From assembly GCA_017466495.1 (NCBI GenBank), contig JAFTUB010000056.1, forward strand, positions 1 through 12,268: 12,268 nt of DNA. The letters run 5' to 3'. The notes beneath the pieces are model-generated. The model was not told the DNA's origin. It saw only the letters and a list, made by a program, of their open reading frames with translations, and did not search any database. Numbering within the stretch: position 1 is the first letter of the stretch; each line of letters opens with the position of its first letter. Both the position numbers and the translations under genes were made by a program. Below are positions 1 to 5,567 of the stretch, in pieces. This DNA is from Clostridia bacterium. Its GTDB lineage: Bacteria > Bacillota > Clostridia > Oscillospirales > CAG-272.

Positions 1-56
1 CCTTAAGAATCCCCAAAAACTTTCACGCATGTGTCTTGGGTTTGGTTTGTATTGTG
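1..56 (-). repeat. Copy A of hairpin repeat family, cut by window edge
   Basis: The window opens inside a copy of the repeat described at 5486-5630 and 8757-8870. Bases 1-7 (CCTTAAG) match the right arm of the 5509-5540 hairpin. They are followed by AATCCCCAAAAACTTTCA and a tail, CTTGGGTTTGGT, that closely matches the tail of the 8757-8870 copy. The left arm lies outside the window, so the hairpin itself cannot be confirmed here. It lies upstream of the only rightward gene. Confidence 0.7.
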
Positions 57-84
57 CGGCGGGCGTTTAGATAAGTAATGTCAC

Positions 85-113
85 TTGATTTTATTTCAAA
101 ATTGTGATATAAT
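85..113 (+). promoter_or_regulatory. Sigma-A promoter of the rightward gene
   Basis: TTGATT at 85-90 and a perfect TATAAT at 108-113 are separated by exactly 17 bases. TG at 105-106 gives an extended -10 (TGnTATAAT). Transcription should start near 119-121, leaving a leader of about 80 bases before the ATC codon at 199 or about 240 bases before the ATG at 361. This is the clearest promoter in the window and suggests the gene downstream is expressed. Confidence 0.8.
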
Positions 114-125
114 GTCAATGTGAAT

Positions 126-216
126 AGGGGAAGACACCCATAATAAAAAACATATAATTCACTTCAAACCTCAAATTTATAACAAGGGGGCGACACCCAT
201 CGAAAAAAACGTAATT
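126..216 (+). repeat. Imperfect duplication of a translation-initiation region
   Basis: Two segments 59 bases apart share the same layout: a G-rich Shine-Dalgarno-like run, GACACCC, then AT and an A-rich stretch. Copy 1 is 126-151 (AGGGGAAGACACCC then ATAATAAAAAAC). Copy 2 is 185-210 (AGGGGGCGACACCC then ATCGAAAAAAAC). They agree at 21 of 26 positions. Copy 1 reads ATA ATA AAA AAC ATA TAA and stops at once. Copy 2 opens the long frame that runs to 789. In both copies the codon at the normal start distance is not ATG (ATA, ATC). Confidence 0.6.
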
Positions 217-360
217 GTTGTTGATGAGCAAGGAAATGAATATGAGGCGACCTACCCAAAAAGGGCGAAAGGTCTTGTCAAAAGCGGCAGGGCACGCTTC
301 GTAGCTGAAAACAAAATAGGCCTTGCGTGTCCGCCAAAAAACTATTTGGAGGATATAATA
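199..360 (+). other. In-frame N-terminal coding extension, PLMP/RRXRR-like
   Basis: The frame of the downstream gene is open back to a stop at 121-123 and looks genuinely coding from 199. The translation gives a short strand (VIVVDEQGNEY) followed by TYPKRAKGLVKSGRARF, then an N-x-I-x-L segment. This order (V-V-D-x-G, P-[KR]-[KR]-A, L-[VL]-K-x-G-[RK]-A) resembles the PLMP/RRXRR domain at the N-terminus of IscB-type proteins. That likeness is an inference from motif spacing, not a database match. No ATG, GTG or TTG precedes it in frame. AAGGGGG at 184-190 lies 8 bases before an ATC codon at 199-201, exactly where a start would be expected. Either initiation uses a non-canonical codon, or an ancestral ATG has changed to ATC and this part is a decaying 5' end. 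Counting from 199, the full product would be 196 residues. Confidence 0.5.
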
Positions 361-363
361 ATG
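348..363 (+). promoter_or_regulatory. Shine-Dalgarno site and internal ATG start
   Basis: GGAGG at 348-352 lies 8 bases before ATG at 361-363, which is an ideal arrangement. It lies inside the open frame and encodes part of the Leu-Glu-Asp linker between the PLMP-like segment and the helical domain. It decides the start of the short product. The TTG at 346 overlaps this site and has no good site of its own. Confidence 0.65.
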
Positions 364-789
364 TCAGAAAATACAACCAACCTTACCCAAAAAGAAATAT
401 TTGAGCAAATCTGCAAATTGCAAGAGGCTATGACGAGCAATTCAAATGCACTGTATCGACTTAGCGACTCCGTCTCCTCCGTTTTTGAAGGAGAAGAAAG
501 GGATGAAAACGACGTAGAAGCTGTAAATGCTGTTTGCTCCGTTTTCGCCGCTCGAGAGGAAACCTATCGATTGATGCTGGGTACATATCAGAAAATGTAT
601 GATGATTGCCAAAAAATCGAGAAGACAGAAATCATCAAAAAAGCATTTTCGGTTCTCACAGATACATTTGAAACGACGCTCGATCTCCATTCTTTTGATT
701 CTGATGAAGAGAGGCGTGAAGCGCTCGAAAACATTTACGATGTAATCGCACTCAGGATAACCAGTCTTGTACAAGATCTGTTGAAGTAA
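361..789 (+). CDS. Hypothetical helical protein
   Basis: I cannot assign a function to this 142-residue product. It is acidic and hydrophilic, with no signal peptide or membrane segment. Predicted content is almost entirely helix: a segment EIFEQICKLQEAM near the N-terminus, a Ser/Asp-rich turn (LYRLSDSVSSVF), then helices rich in Glu, Lys and Tyr, ending in a short amphipathic helix (LVQDLLK). The start at 361 was chosen for its GGAGG site 8 bases upstream. The frame is open and coding-like back to 199, so a 196-residue form with a PLMP/RRXRR-like N-terminal domain is possible. The gene has its own promoter (85-113) and terminator (849-885), points against every other gene in the window, and is clearly more AT-rich than they are. 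This fits an independently acquired cassette. The opposite-strand open frame here is judged a shadow. Confidence 0.75.
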   Translation: MSENTTNLTQKEIFEQICKLQEAMTSNSNALYRLSDSVSSVFEGEERDENDVEAVNAVCSVFAAREETYRLMLGTYQKMYDDCQKIEKTEIIKKAFSVLTDTFETTLDLHSFDSDEERREALENIYDVIALRITSLVQDLLK

Positions 790-848
790 TTTCAAAACAC
801 ACCGACAACTTTCAGTTTGTCGTACTGAATAGTGTATGCTCTTGACAG

Positions 849-885
849 GGAGCAAGGTTGAAATATACCTTGCTCCTTTTCATTT
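849..885 (+). terminator. Rho-independent terminator of the rightward gene
   Basis: A perfect 10-bp stem, GGAGCAAGGT (849-858) with ACCTTGCTCC (867-876), encloses an 8-base loop and is followed by TTTTCATTT. It lies 60 bases after the stop codon at 787-789, in the right orientation to end that transcript. Confidence 0.85.
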
Positions 886-1044
886 GCCGATAGGCATTCA
901 CCAAAATCCGACTTCAATATAGTGTTAAATAGGACTCCATTCCATGTAGGTGGATCCCTGTTTTTACGTCTTCAGATATATACCCAAAAAATCCAGCGAA
1001 TGGGATGGTGAAGCGCAATGATCTTGGTGTGGATGCTTGAGATG

Positions 1045-1082
1045 AAAAAAGCACCCTCGAACGCGATATTGTTCGAGGGTGC
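1045..1082 (-). terminator. Rho-independent terminator of the leftward genes
   Basis: A perfect 12-bp stem, GCACCCTCGAAC (1051-1062) with GTTCGAGGGTGC (1071-1082), has an 8-base loop. Read leftward it is followed by six Ts (1050-1045), so it terminates transcription coming from pgsA. It lies about 260 bases beyond the pgsA stop, with repeat copy B in between. No further leftward gene is visible before it. Confidence 0.85.
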
Positions 1083-1271
1083 TGTGTGCTGTGGCTTAAC
1101 TAAACTTGGTGGGATTAGGTGAATGACATTGCTCGAAGAGGGAGCCTTTTCCTATGTTGCATTGTGCCGAACCGGTCGCCGTCCGGAGGACGGCTGCGGC
1201 AGATGGAGGTGAGCGGTCAGCGCGCAGCCTGCCGCTCCCGCCCAAATCCGCACCGCACAAACATCAATTCC

Positions 1272-1336
1272 TTTATTGGAAAGGTTTCGCGGGGGGTGTG
1301 GGGGGAGCCTTTTTCAAAAGTCTCCCCCCACATTCG
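1272..1336 (+). repeat. Copy B of hairpin repeat family
   Basis: A TTGGAAAGGTTTCGCGGGGGG-type lead-in is followed by a hairpin at 1297-1332. The outer arms are 11 bp (TGTGGGGGGAG / CTCCCCCCACA), there is one C/T mismatch, and the inner arms are CTTTT/AAAAG around TC. The copy starts 9 bases beyond the pgsA stop, so it lies in the 3' end of the leftward transcript. No T-run follows on either strand, so it is not a standard terminator. Confidence 0.75.
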
Positions 1337-1340
1337 TCCC

Positions 1341-1919
1341 TTACTTCTCAGGATCAAGATACTTCCACATAGCCTTCATATAGTTGAGGCCGCTCCAGAC
1401 GGTGAAGAGGACCATGAGGGCCATCATGATATAGGAGGCGAGGTTCATGGCGGCGAGGTTTTCGGGAAGGAGGACGTCCTCCAGGAGAATGACGATGACG
1501 GCCAGCATTTGGGTCACGGTTTTGATTTTCCCCAGCCAGCTGGCGGCGACGACCACGCCGGTTTTCTGGTTTGCCACGAGGCGGAGGGAGGTGACGGCCA
1601 GCTCCCGGAGGATGACGATGGCGGCGACCCACACAAAGACGGGGCGGATATCGTCGTACTTGCAGAGAATGGCCAGCATTGCGCCGAAGATGAGGAACTT
1701 ATCGGCCAGGGGGTCGAGGAATTTGCCGAAGTCGGTGATCATATTGCAGCGGCGGGCGATCATGCCGTCCAGCATATCGGTCAGGGACGTGAGGATGAAG
1801 ATGGCGCAGGCAATGACGGGGCTCCAAATGCCGGGGATTGGCAGGAGCAGGACGATCATGAACACGGGCACCAGCAGCATCCGCAGCACGGTGAGTTGAT
1901 TGGGCAGATTCAGCTTCAT
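1341..1919 (-). CDS. pgsA: CDP-diacylglycerol--glycerol-3-phosphate 3-phosphatidyltransferase
   Basis: This integral membrane enzyme transfers the phosphatidyl group from CDP-diacylglycerol to glycerol-3-phosphate, the committed step to phosphatidylglycerol. The 192-residue protein carries the complete CDP-alcohol phosphotransferase signature D-x2-D-G-x2-A-R-x8-G-x3-D-x3-D at residues 48-73 (Asp48, Asp51, Gly52, Arg56, Gly65, Asp69, Asp73). Several hydrophobic helices are visible: roughly residues 10-28, 33-48, 74-86, 92-104, 133-147 and 160-178. The length is normal for PgsA. The start at 1919 has a strong GAGGAGGT site 5 bases upstream, located in the 17-base gap after rimO, so the two are co-transcribed. 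The rimO-pgsA neighbourhood is common in Firmicutes near recA. It is the last gene before the leftward terminator. Confidence 0.95.
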   Translation of the reverse strand: MKLNLPNQLTVLRMLLVPVFMIVLLLPIPGIWSPVIACAIFILTSLTDMLDGMIARRCNMITDFGKFLDPLADKFLIFGAMLAILCKYDDIRPVFVWVAAIVILRELAVTSLRLVANQKTGVVVAASWLGKIKTVTQMLAVIVILLEDVLLPENLAAMNLASYIMMALMVLFTVWSGLNYMKAMWKYLDPEK

Positions 1920-1936
1920 GGGTTACCTCCTCAAAA

Positions 1937-3268
1937 TCAGGATTTGGGGATAATGGCGCGGCCTACCAGGTCGTAGTCCTGCACCTCGGTGATCTCCACG
2001 TCAACGAAGGAGCCGGGGGCGATGCGCACGGGGGAGAGGAAGAAGATCTTGCCGTCGATCTCGGGGGCATCGGCGGCAGAGCGGCCGTAGTGCGCCTCGG
2101 AGACGGGGTCGAAGTCCTCCACCAGCACCCGGACGGTGGTGCCCACGCGCTTCGGCATCAGCTCGTCCACCACAGCCTGCTGCTCCCGCATGAGGATATC
2201 GGCGCGGTCCAGCTTGAGCTGCTCGTCGATCTGGTCGGGGAAGTCGTAGGCAGGGGTGTCCTCCTCCCGGGAGTAGGGGAATACCCCGGCGCGGTCGAAC
2301 TTGGTGGCCCGCACGAACTCGCACAGGGAGAGGAAATCCTCCTCGGTCTCCCCGGGGAAACCCACGATGAAGGTGGTGCGGATAATGATATCGGGAATGG
2401 CGGCGCGCAGGCGGGCAATGGTATCCTCGATCATGGCGCGGTCGCCGTGGCGATTCATGGCCTTCAGCATATGATCGGTGGCGTGCTGAACGGGAAGGTC
2501 AATGTACTTGACCACCTGGGGGTTGTCCCGGATCTCGGCGATGAGCTCGTCGGTGATCTTGTCGGGATAGCAGTAGAGCAGGCGCACCCAGGGAATATCG
2601 GTGGCATCGGTGATGGCACGGAGCAGAGCGGCCAGCTTGTACTCGCCGTAGAGATCCAGCCCGTAGCGGGAGGTGTCCTGTGCCACCAGCACCAGCTCCT
2701 TCACCCCCAGCGCCTCCATTTCCTTGGCCTCGGCCACCACGTCCTCCATGGGACGGGAGCGGAACTTGCCGCGAATGTCGGGAATGGCGCAGTAGGCGCA
2801 GCGGTTGTCGCAGCCCTCGGCGATCTTCAGGTAGGCAGTGTACTCGGGGGTGGTGAGGACGCGGTCGCCGCCCAGGCGCACCTCGTCGGCGGGAGCGTAC
2901 TCGCTGAACCGCTTCCCTGCTGCAACGGCCTTCACCGCCTCCACAATGGCGTGGATCGAGCCGACGCCCAGTGCCGCATCAATCTCGGGCAGCTCCTCAA
3001 AGAGCTGATCCCGGTACCGCTCGGCCAGGCAGCCAGTCACCACGATCCCCTTCAGGGTGTGGTTCTCCTTCAGCCACGCAATGTCCAGAATGTTGTCAAT
3101 CGACTCCTTCTTGGCACTCTCAATGAACGCACAGGTGTTGATGATGATAATGTCCGCCTCGGTCTCCTCCGGCGTGACCTCGAAGCCCGCCGCCAACAGC
3201 TCGTGCAGCATGACCTCCGTGTCCAGCTGATTCTTGGGACATCCAAGCGATACAAATCCGATTTTCAT
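1937..3268 (-). CDS. rimO: Ribosomal protein S12 methylthiotransferase RimO
   Basis: A radical-SAM methylthiotransferase that adds a methylthio group to a conserved aspartate of ribosomal protein S12. Domain order in the 443-residue protein: the N-terminal UPF0004 domain with its three cluster cysteines Cys10, Cys46 and Cys80; the radical-SAM core with CxxxCxxC at Cys153, Cys157 and Cys160 (EGCDNRCAYCAIPDIRG); and a C-terminal TRAM domain (about residues 375-440). The core segment VAQDTSRYGLDLYGE is typical of RimO rather than of MiaB or MtaB. The start at 3268 was chosen because MKIGFVSLGCPKNQLD is the usual family N-terminus and a GAGGT site lies about 7 bases upstream. The longer open frame to 3349 merely translates repeat copy C. 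All catalytic cysteines are present. Confidence 0.95.
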   Translation of the reverse strand: MKIGFVSLGCPKNQLDTEVMLHELLAAGFEVTPEETEADIIIINTCAFIESAKKESIDNILDIAWLKENHTLKGIVVTGCLAERYRDQLFEELPEIDAALGVGSIHAIVEAVKAVAAGKRFSEYAPADEVRLGGDRVLTTPEYTAYLKIAEGCDNRCAYCAIPDIRGKFRSRPMEDVVAEAKEMEALGVKELVLVAQDTSRYGLDLYGEYKLAALLRAITDATDIPWVRLLYCYPDKITDELIAEIRDNPQVVKYIDLPVQHATDHMLKAMNRHGDRAMIEDTIARLRAAIPDIIIRTTFIVGFPGETEEDFLSLCEFVRATKFDRAGVFPYSREEDTPAYDFPDQIDEQLKLDRADILMREQQAVVDELMPKRVGTTVRVLVEDFDPVSEAHYGRSAADAPEIDGKIFFLSPVRIAPGSFVDVEITEVQDYDLVGRAIIPKS

Positions 3269-3295
3269 GGGTTTACCTCGTGTTGTTAGAATAGA

Positions 3296-3378
3296 CCTTG
3301 GGGGCGCTTTTTGAAAAAAGCGTCCCCAAACCCCCGTAAAAACTTCCAAAAAATGGTTTTATGTTGGGTGGGTGCTGG
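3296..3378 (-). repeat. Copy C of hairpin repeat family
   Basis: The hairpin at 3299-3329 has outer arms TTGGGG/CCCCAA and inner arms CGCTTTTT/AAAAAGCG with one bulged T. Its companion segment is CCCCCGTAAAAACTTCC (3331-3347), and the tail ATGGTTTTATGTTGGGTGGG resembles the tails of copies A and F. Its outer stem sequence differs from the other copies but stays paired. It lies 28 bases upstream of the rimO start codon. Confidence 0.75.
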
Positions 3379-3530
3379 GTAAGGCTCCCTCCGGGAGGGA
3401 GCTGGCGAGCGCAAGGCGCGAGACTGAGGGAGAATGCGTGCATGAACGGTCAGATCAATCCGTATCCTTCCGCACTCTCCCTCCGTCATGGCTTCGCCAT
3501 GCCACCTCCCTCCCGGAGGGAGGCTTTTTT
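3378..3530 (+). repeat. MITE-like long inverted-repeat element
   Basis: The left arm (3381-3438) and right arm (3471-3526) are imperfect reverse complements about 56-58 bases long. Both outer ends contain the self-complementary CTCCCTCCGGGAGGGAG or its variant. The inner part has GGCTTCGCC on the right and a diverged partner on the left. About 32 bases separate the arms. There is no transposase. From general memory, similar 'CTCCCTC...GGCTTCGCC...GGAGGGAG' units are scattered through gut Clostridia genomes, but I could not search. It lies between copies C and D, as if it had entered a pair like the one at 5486-5630. Confidence 0.7.
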
Positions 3531-3548
3531 ACTCCCCGTCCATTCTCC

Positions 3549-3608
3549 TTTTTTAAGTTTTCGCGGGGGCCTGGGGGAGCCTTTTTCAAAAGGCTCCCCC
3601 AGAAAAAG
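3549..3608 (+). repeat. Copy D of hairpin repeat family
   Basis: The lead-in AAGTTTTCGCGGGGGC is followed by a perfect hairpin at 3571-3602 with 15-bp arms (CTGGGGGAGCCTTTT / AAAAGGCTCCCCCAG) around TC. The copy ends 6 bases from the recX stop. Its orientation is opposite to copy C, so C and D face each other across the MITE-like element. Confidence 0.8.
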
Positions 3609-3614
3609 CCCCTG

Positions 3615-4250
3615 CTACCTACCGATCTGCTCCCGGGTGTAGCCCAGGCGCATGAGGGCGGCGATGGCTTTTTGGCGTGCCTGCCGGTCAGTGGGGAGAG
3701 CGCCCCATTTTCGTTCAATGACTTCGGCGCACTGCCCGGCGAAATCGATCTCGGCCAGGCGATCGGCAAGGGTTTCCATGGCTTCCCGGGAGAATCCCTT
3801 CTGCCGGAGGGCCTGGAGAATGCGCAGCGGGCCCCAGCCCTTGCGCAGGCAGGCGCGGAGGGCTCGCTCGATCTGCTCCTCCTCGTTGATATAGCCGCTC
3901 TCGGCCACCACAGCGGCGGCGTACTGGGCGGTTTCCCGGTCGATGCCCCGCAGAAGGAGCTTACGCACCAGCGCTTGCTGAGTCAGATCGCCGTAGGAGA
4001 GCAAATTCAGCGCACGGCGTACGGCGGCATGGCGGCAGTCCGCCTGCTCGATCTCCGCCACCTGCTCGGCCGTCAGGCTCCGTCCCGCCGCCTTGGCGTA
4101 GGGGTGCAGGCAGGGGAGCTCGGCGTACTGCAGGTGGGAGACGGTGTAGCTGTGTACCTCGCTGCCCCCGTCACCCTCCAGGGTGAGGGTCACGCAGAGG
4201 GCATCGCCCCCCTGCACGGGCAAAATTTCGCGAATAACGGCGGAGAGCAT
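3615..4250 (-). CDS. recX: Regulatory protein RecX
   Basis: RecX binds RecA and modulates its filament and ATPase activity. The 211-residue protein shows the RecX pattern of tandem three-helix units: about residues 77-115 (RRALNLLSYGDLTQQALVRK), 116-150 (ESGYINEEEQIERALRA), 150-190, and a last partial unit ending LMRLGYTREQI. The N-terminal 60 residues form a less conserved, beta-rich lead. The start ATG at 4250 shares its A with the recA stop codon (TAATG), a one-base overlap. Translation is therefore probably coupled to recA, as expected for a RecA partner. The length is in the normal range. Confidence 0.93.
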   Translation of the reverse strand: MLSAVIREILPVQGGDALCVTLTLEGDGGSEVHSYTVSHLQYAELPCLHPYAKAAGRSLTAEQVAEIEQADCRHAAVRRALNLLSYGDLTQQALVRKLLLRGIDRETAQYAAAVVAESGYINEEEQIERALRACLRKGWGPLRILQALRQKGFSREAMETLADRLAEIDFAGQCAEVIERKWGALPTDRQARQKAIAALMRLGYTREQIGR

Positions 4251-5377
4251 TATTCCCCGTCCGGATCATCCAGCTTAAGGGAACGGATGTCGAACTCGTC
4301 GTCGTCATCCTCGTCCAGCTCGTACTCCTCCTCCATGACCTCCAGCTGATCCTGCATGGCGCGGATCTTTGCCTCGATCTCGTCGAAGAGGGCGGGATCG
4401 GCCTCGATGGCGGCGCGGGCGTTGTCTTTGCCCTGCCCCAGCCGCTCCCCGTTGTAGGAGAACCAGGCGCCCGACTTCTTGATGATGTCCAGGGTCACGC
4501 CGATGTCGATGAGCTCGCCGGAGCGGGAGATTCCCTTACCGTAGAGAATGTCGAATTCCGCCGTCTTGAAGGGGGGTGCAACCTTGTTCTTGACCACCTT
4601 TGCCTTGGTGCGGGAGCCGTAAACCTCCGAGCCGTTCTTGAGGGTCTCGGCCTTGCGCACCTCAATGCGCACCGAGGCGTAGAACTTCAGGGCGCGGCCG
4701 CCGGGGGTGGTCTCGGGGTTGCCGTACATCACGCCAACCTTCTCGCGAAGCTGGTTGATGAAGATTACGATACAGTTGGACTTGGACACCACGGCCGACA
4801 GCTTGCGCAGGGCCTGGGACATGAGCCGCGCCTGCAGGCCAACGTGGGATGCGCCCATCTCGCCCTCGATCTCCTGCTGGGGGGTCAGAGCCGCAACCGA
4901 GTCGATGACCACGGCGGAGATGGCGCCGGAACGCACCAGCACCTCGCAGATCTCCAGGGCATCCTCCCCGGAGTCGGGCTGGGACACCAGCAGATTGTCG
5001 ATGTCAACCCCCAGGGCCTTGGAGTACTGGGGATCCAGGGCGTGCTCGGCATCAATGAAAGCCGCCTCGCCGCCTTCCTTCTGCACCTCGGCAAGAATGT
5101 GCAGCGCCAGGGTCGTCTTACCCGAAGATTCAGGCCCGTAGATCTCGATGATGCGTCCCCGGGGAACGCCGCCGATGCCCAGCGCCATGTCCAGCGCAAT
5201 GGAGCCGGTGTGCACCGCAGACACGTTCATGCGGGTGTTCTCACCCAGCTTCATGATGATGCCCTCGCCGAAGCGCTTGGTCAGCTGCTGCTTCGCCGTG
5301 GCAAGTGCCTTCGCGCGCTCCTCGTCGGTGGCGCCGGTATTGATCAGGGGCTTCTTTACCGTAGTTTTGGTTGCCAT
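4250..5377 (-). CDS. recA: Recombinase RecA
   Basis: The DNA strand-exchange ATPase and co-protease of the SOS response. In the 375-residue protein, Walker A (GPESSGKTT) is at residues 81-89, followed by a Walker B strand VVIDSVAAL and the L2 loop region REKVGVMYGNPETTPGG that contacts DNA. The C-terminal tail is strongly acidic (a run of Glu/Asp about 25 residues from the end) and somewhat longer than in E. coli, which is common. The start at 5377 (MATKTT) was chosen because GGAGG lies 8 bases upstream. An in-frame ATG at 5401 has no such site and falls at the predicted transcription start. recX follows with a one-base overlap. The gene has its own promoter at 5412-5440 with a palindrome nearby, and no classical GAAC-N4-GTTC box was seen. 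Confidence 0.98.
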   Translation of the reverse strand: MATKTTVKKPLINTGATDEERAKALATAKQQLTKRFGEGIIMKLGENTRMNVSAVHTGSIALDMALGIGGVPRGRIIEIYGPESSGKTTLALHILAEVQKEGGEAAFIDAEHALDPQYSKALGVDIDNLLVSQPDSGEDALEICEVLVRSGAISAVVIDSVAALTPQQEIEGEMGASHVGLQARLMSQALRKLSAVVSKSNCIVIFINQLREKVGVMYGNPETTPGGRALKFYASVRIEVRKAETLKNGSEVYGSRTKAKVVKNKVAPPFKTAEFDILYGKGISRSGELIDIGVTLDIIKKSGAWFSYNGERLGQGKDNARAAIEADPALFDEIEAKIRAMQDQLEVMEEEYELDEDDDDEFDIRSLKLDDPDGE

Positions 5378-5411
5378 AGTGTTTTCCTCCATAAATTCCA
5401 ATTATGGATAT

Positions 5412-5440
5412 ATTATATCGAATATTTTCCGAAATTGCAA
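5412..5440 (-). promoter_or_regulatory. Sigma-A promoter of recA
   Basis: On the minus strand, TTGCAA (5440-5435) and a perfect TATAAT (5417-5412) are separated by 17 bases. Transcription would start near 5405, giving a leader of about 28 bases before the recA ATG. This makes recA-recX, and probably rimO-pgsA, independent of the gyrase transcript. Confidence 0.75.
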
Positions 5441-5478
5441 TAGTTTTGTCTAATATTTTTCCGAAATCGGAAAAATAT
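5421..5478 (-). promoter_or_regulatory. Candidate operator: palindrome plus half-site at recA
   Basis: A 26-base perfect palindrome occupies 5453-5478: 12-bp arms ATATTTTTCCGA / TCGGAAAAATAT around AA. Its left part recurs as AATATTTTCCGAAAT at 5421-5435, 31 bases away, about three helical turns. That second copy covers the spacer between -10 and -35, and the palindrome lies just upstream of -35. The position suits a repressor or activator site. It does not match the usual Firmicutes LexA box, so the regulator is unknown. Confidence 0.45.
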
Positions 5479-5485
5479 AAAGTAT

Positions 5486-5560
5486 ATGGGGCTTTGCCCC
5501 AAACCCCACTTAAGGGACTTTTTGAAAAAAGTCCCTTAAGAATCCGCAAAAACTTTCAAA
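5486..5560 (-). repeat. Copy E1 of hairpin repeat family
   Basis: A small hairpin GGGGC-TTT-GCCCC (5488-5500) is followed by the main hairpin at 5509-5540 with perfect 15-bp arms (CTTAAGGGACTTTTT / AAAAAGTCCCTTAAG) around GA. The conserved CCGCAAAAACTTTC comes next at 5544-5557. It lies just upstream of the recA control region. Confidence 0.85.
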
Positions 5561-5567
5561 AAAGGCG

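Larger units (their letters stand above)
790..1340. other. Convergent intergenic region, no gene seen
   Basis: This 551-base gap separates the rightward gene from the leftward pgsA. It holds the rightward terminator (849-885), the leftward terminator (1045-1082) and repeat copy B (1272-1336). Between 886 and 1043 I see no coding signal. At 1178-1194 there is a 7-bp perfect hairpin (GCCGTCC-GGA-GGACGGC) within a G+C-rich stretch that also has GAGCGG/CCGCTC arms. This looks like a remnant of another palindromic repeat, but the match is too weak to name. Open frames crossing 1119-1340 are shadows continuing from antisense pgsA or from repeat B. Confidence 0.6.
3269..3614. other. rimO-recX gap filled with repeats, no gene
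   Basis: These 346 bases contain three repeat elements back to back: copy C (3296-3378), a large inverted-repeat element (3378-3530) and copy D (3549-3608). Apart from the rimO ribosome-binding site I find nothing else, and no convincing promoter or terminator. Open frames through this stretch are made of repeat sequence. Confidence 0.75.

Noticed and set aside
442..855. A 137-codon minus-strand open frame opposite the rightward hypothetical gene
   Set aside because: No promoter or ribosome-binding site serves it, its composition is Cys/Phe/Ile-rich as expected of an antisense frame, and its start lies in the stem of the rightward terminator. The plus-strand gene has all signals in place.
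886..1043. A remnant coding fragment after the rightward terminator
   Set aside because: Short open stretches translate to nothing I recognise, and stops interrupt each frame.
2090..3289. A 399-codon plus-strand open frame antisense to rimO
   Set aside because: It is a shadow of the rimO codon pattern, with no recognisable domain, promoter or good ribosome-binding site.
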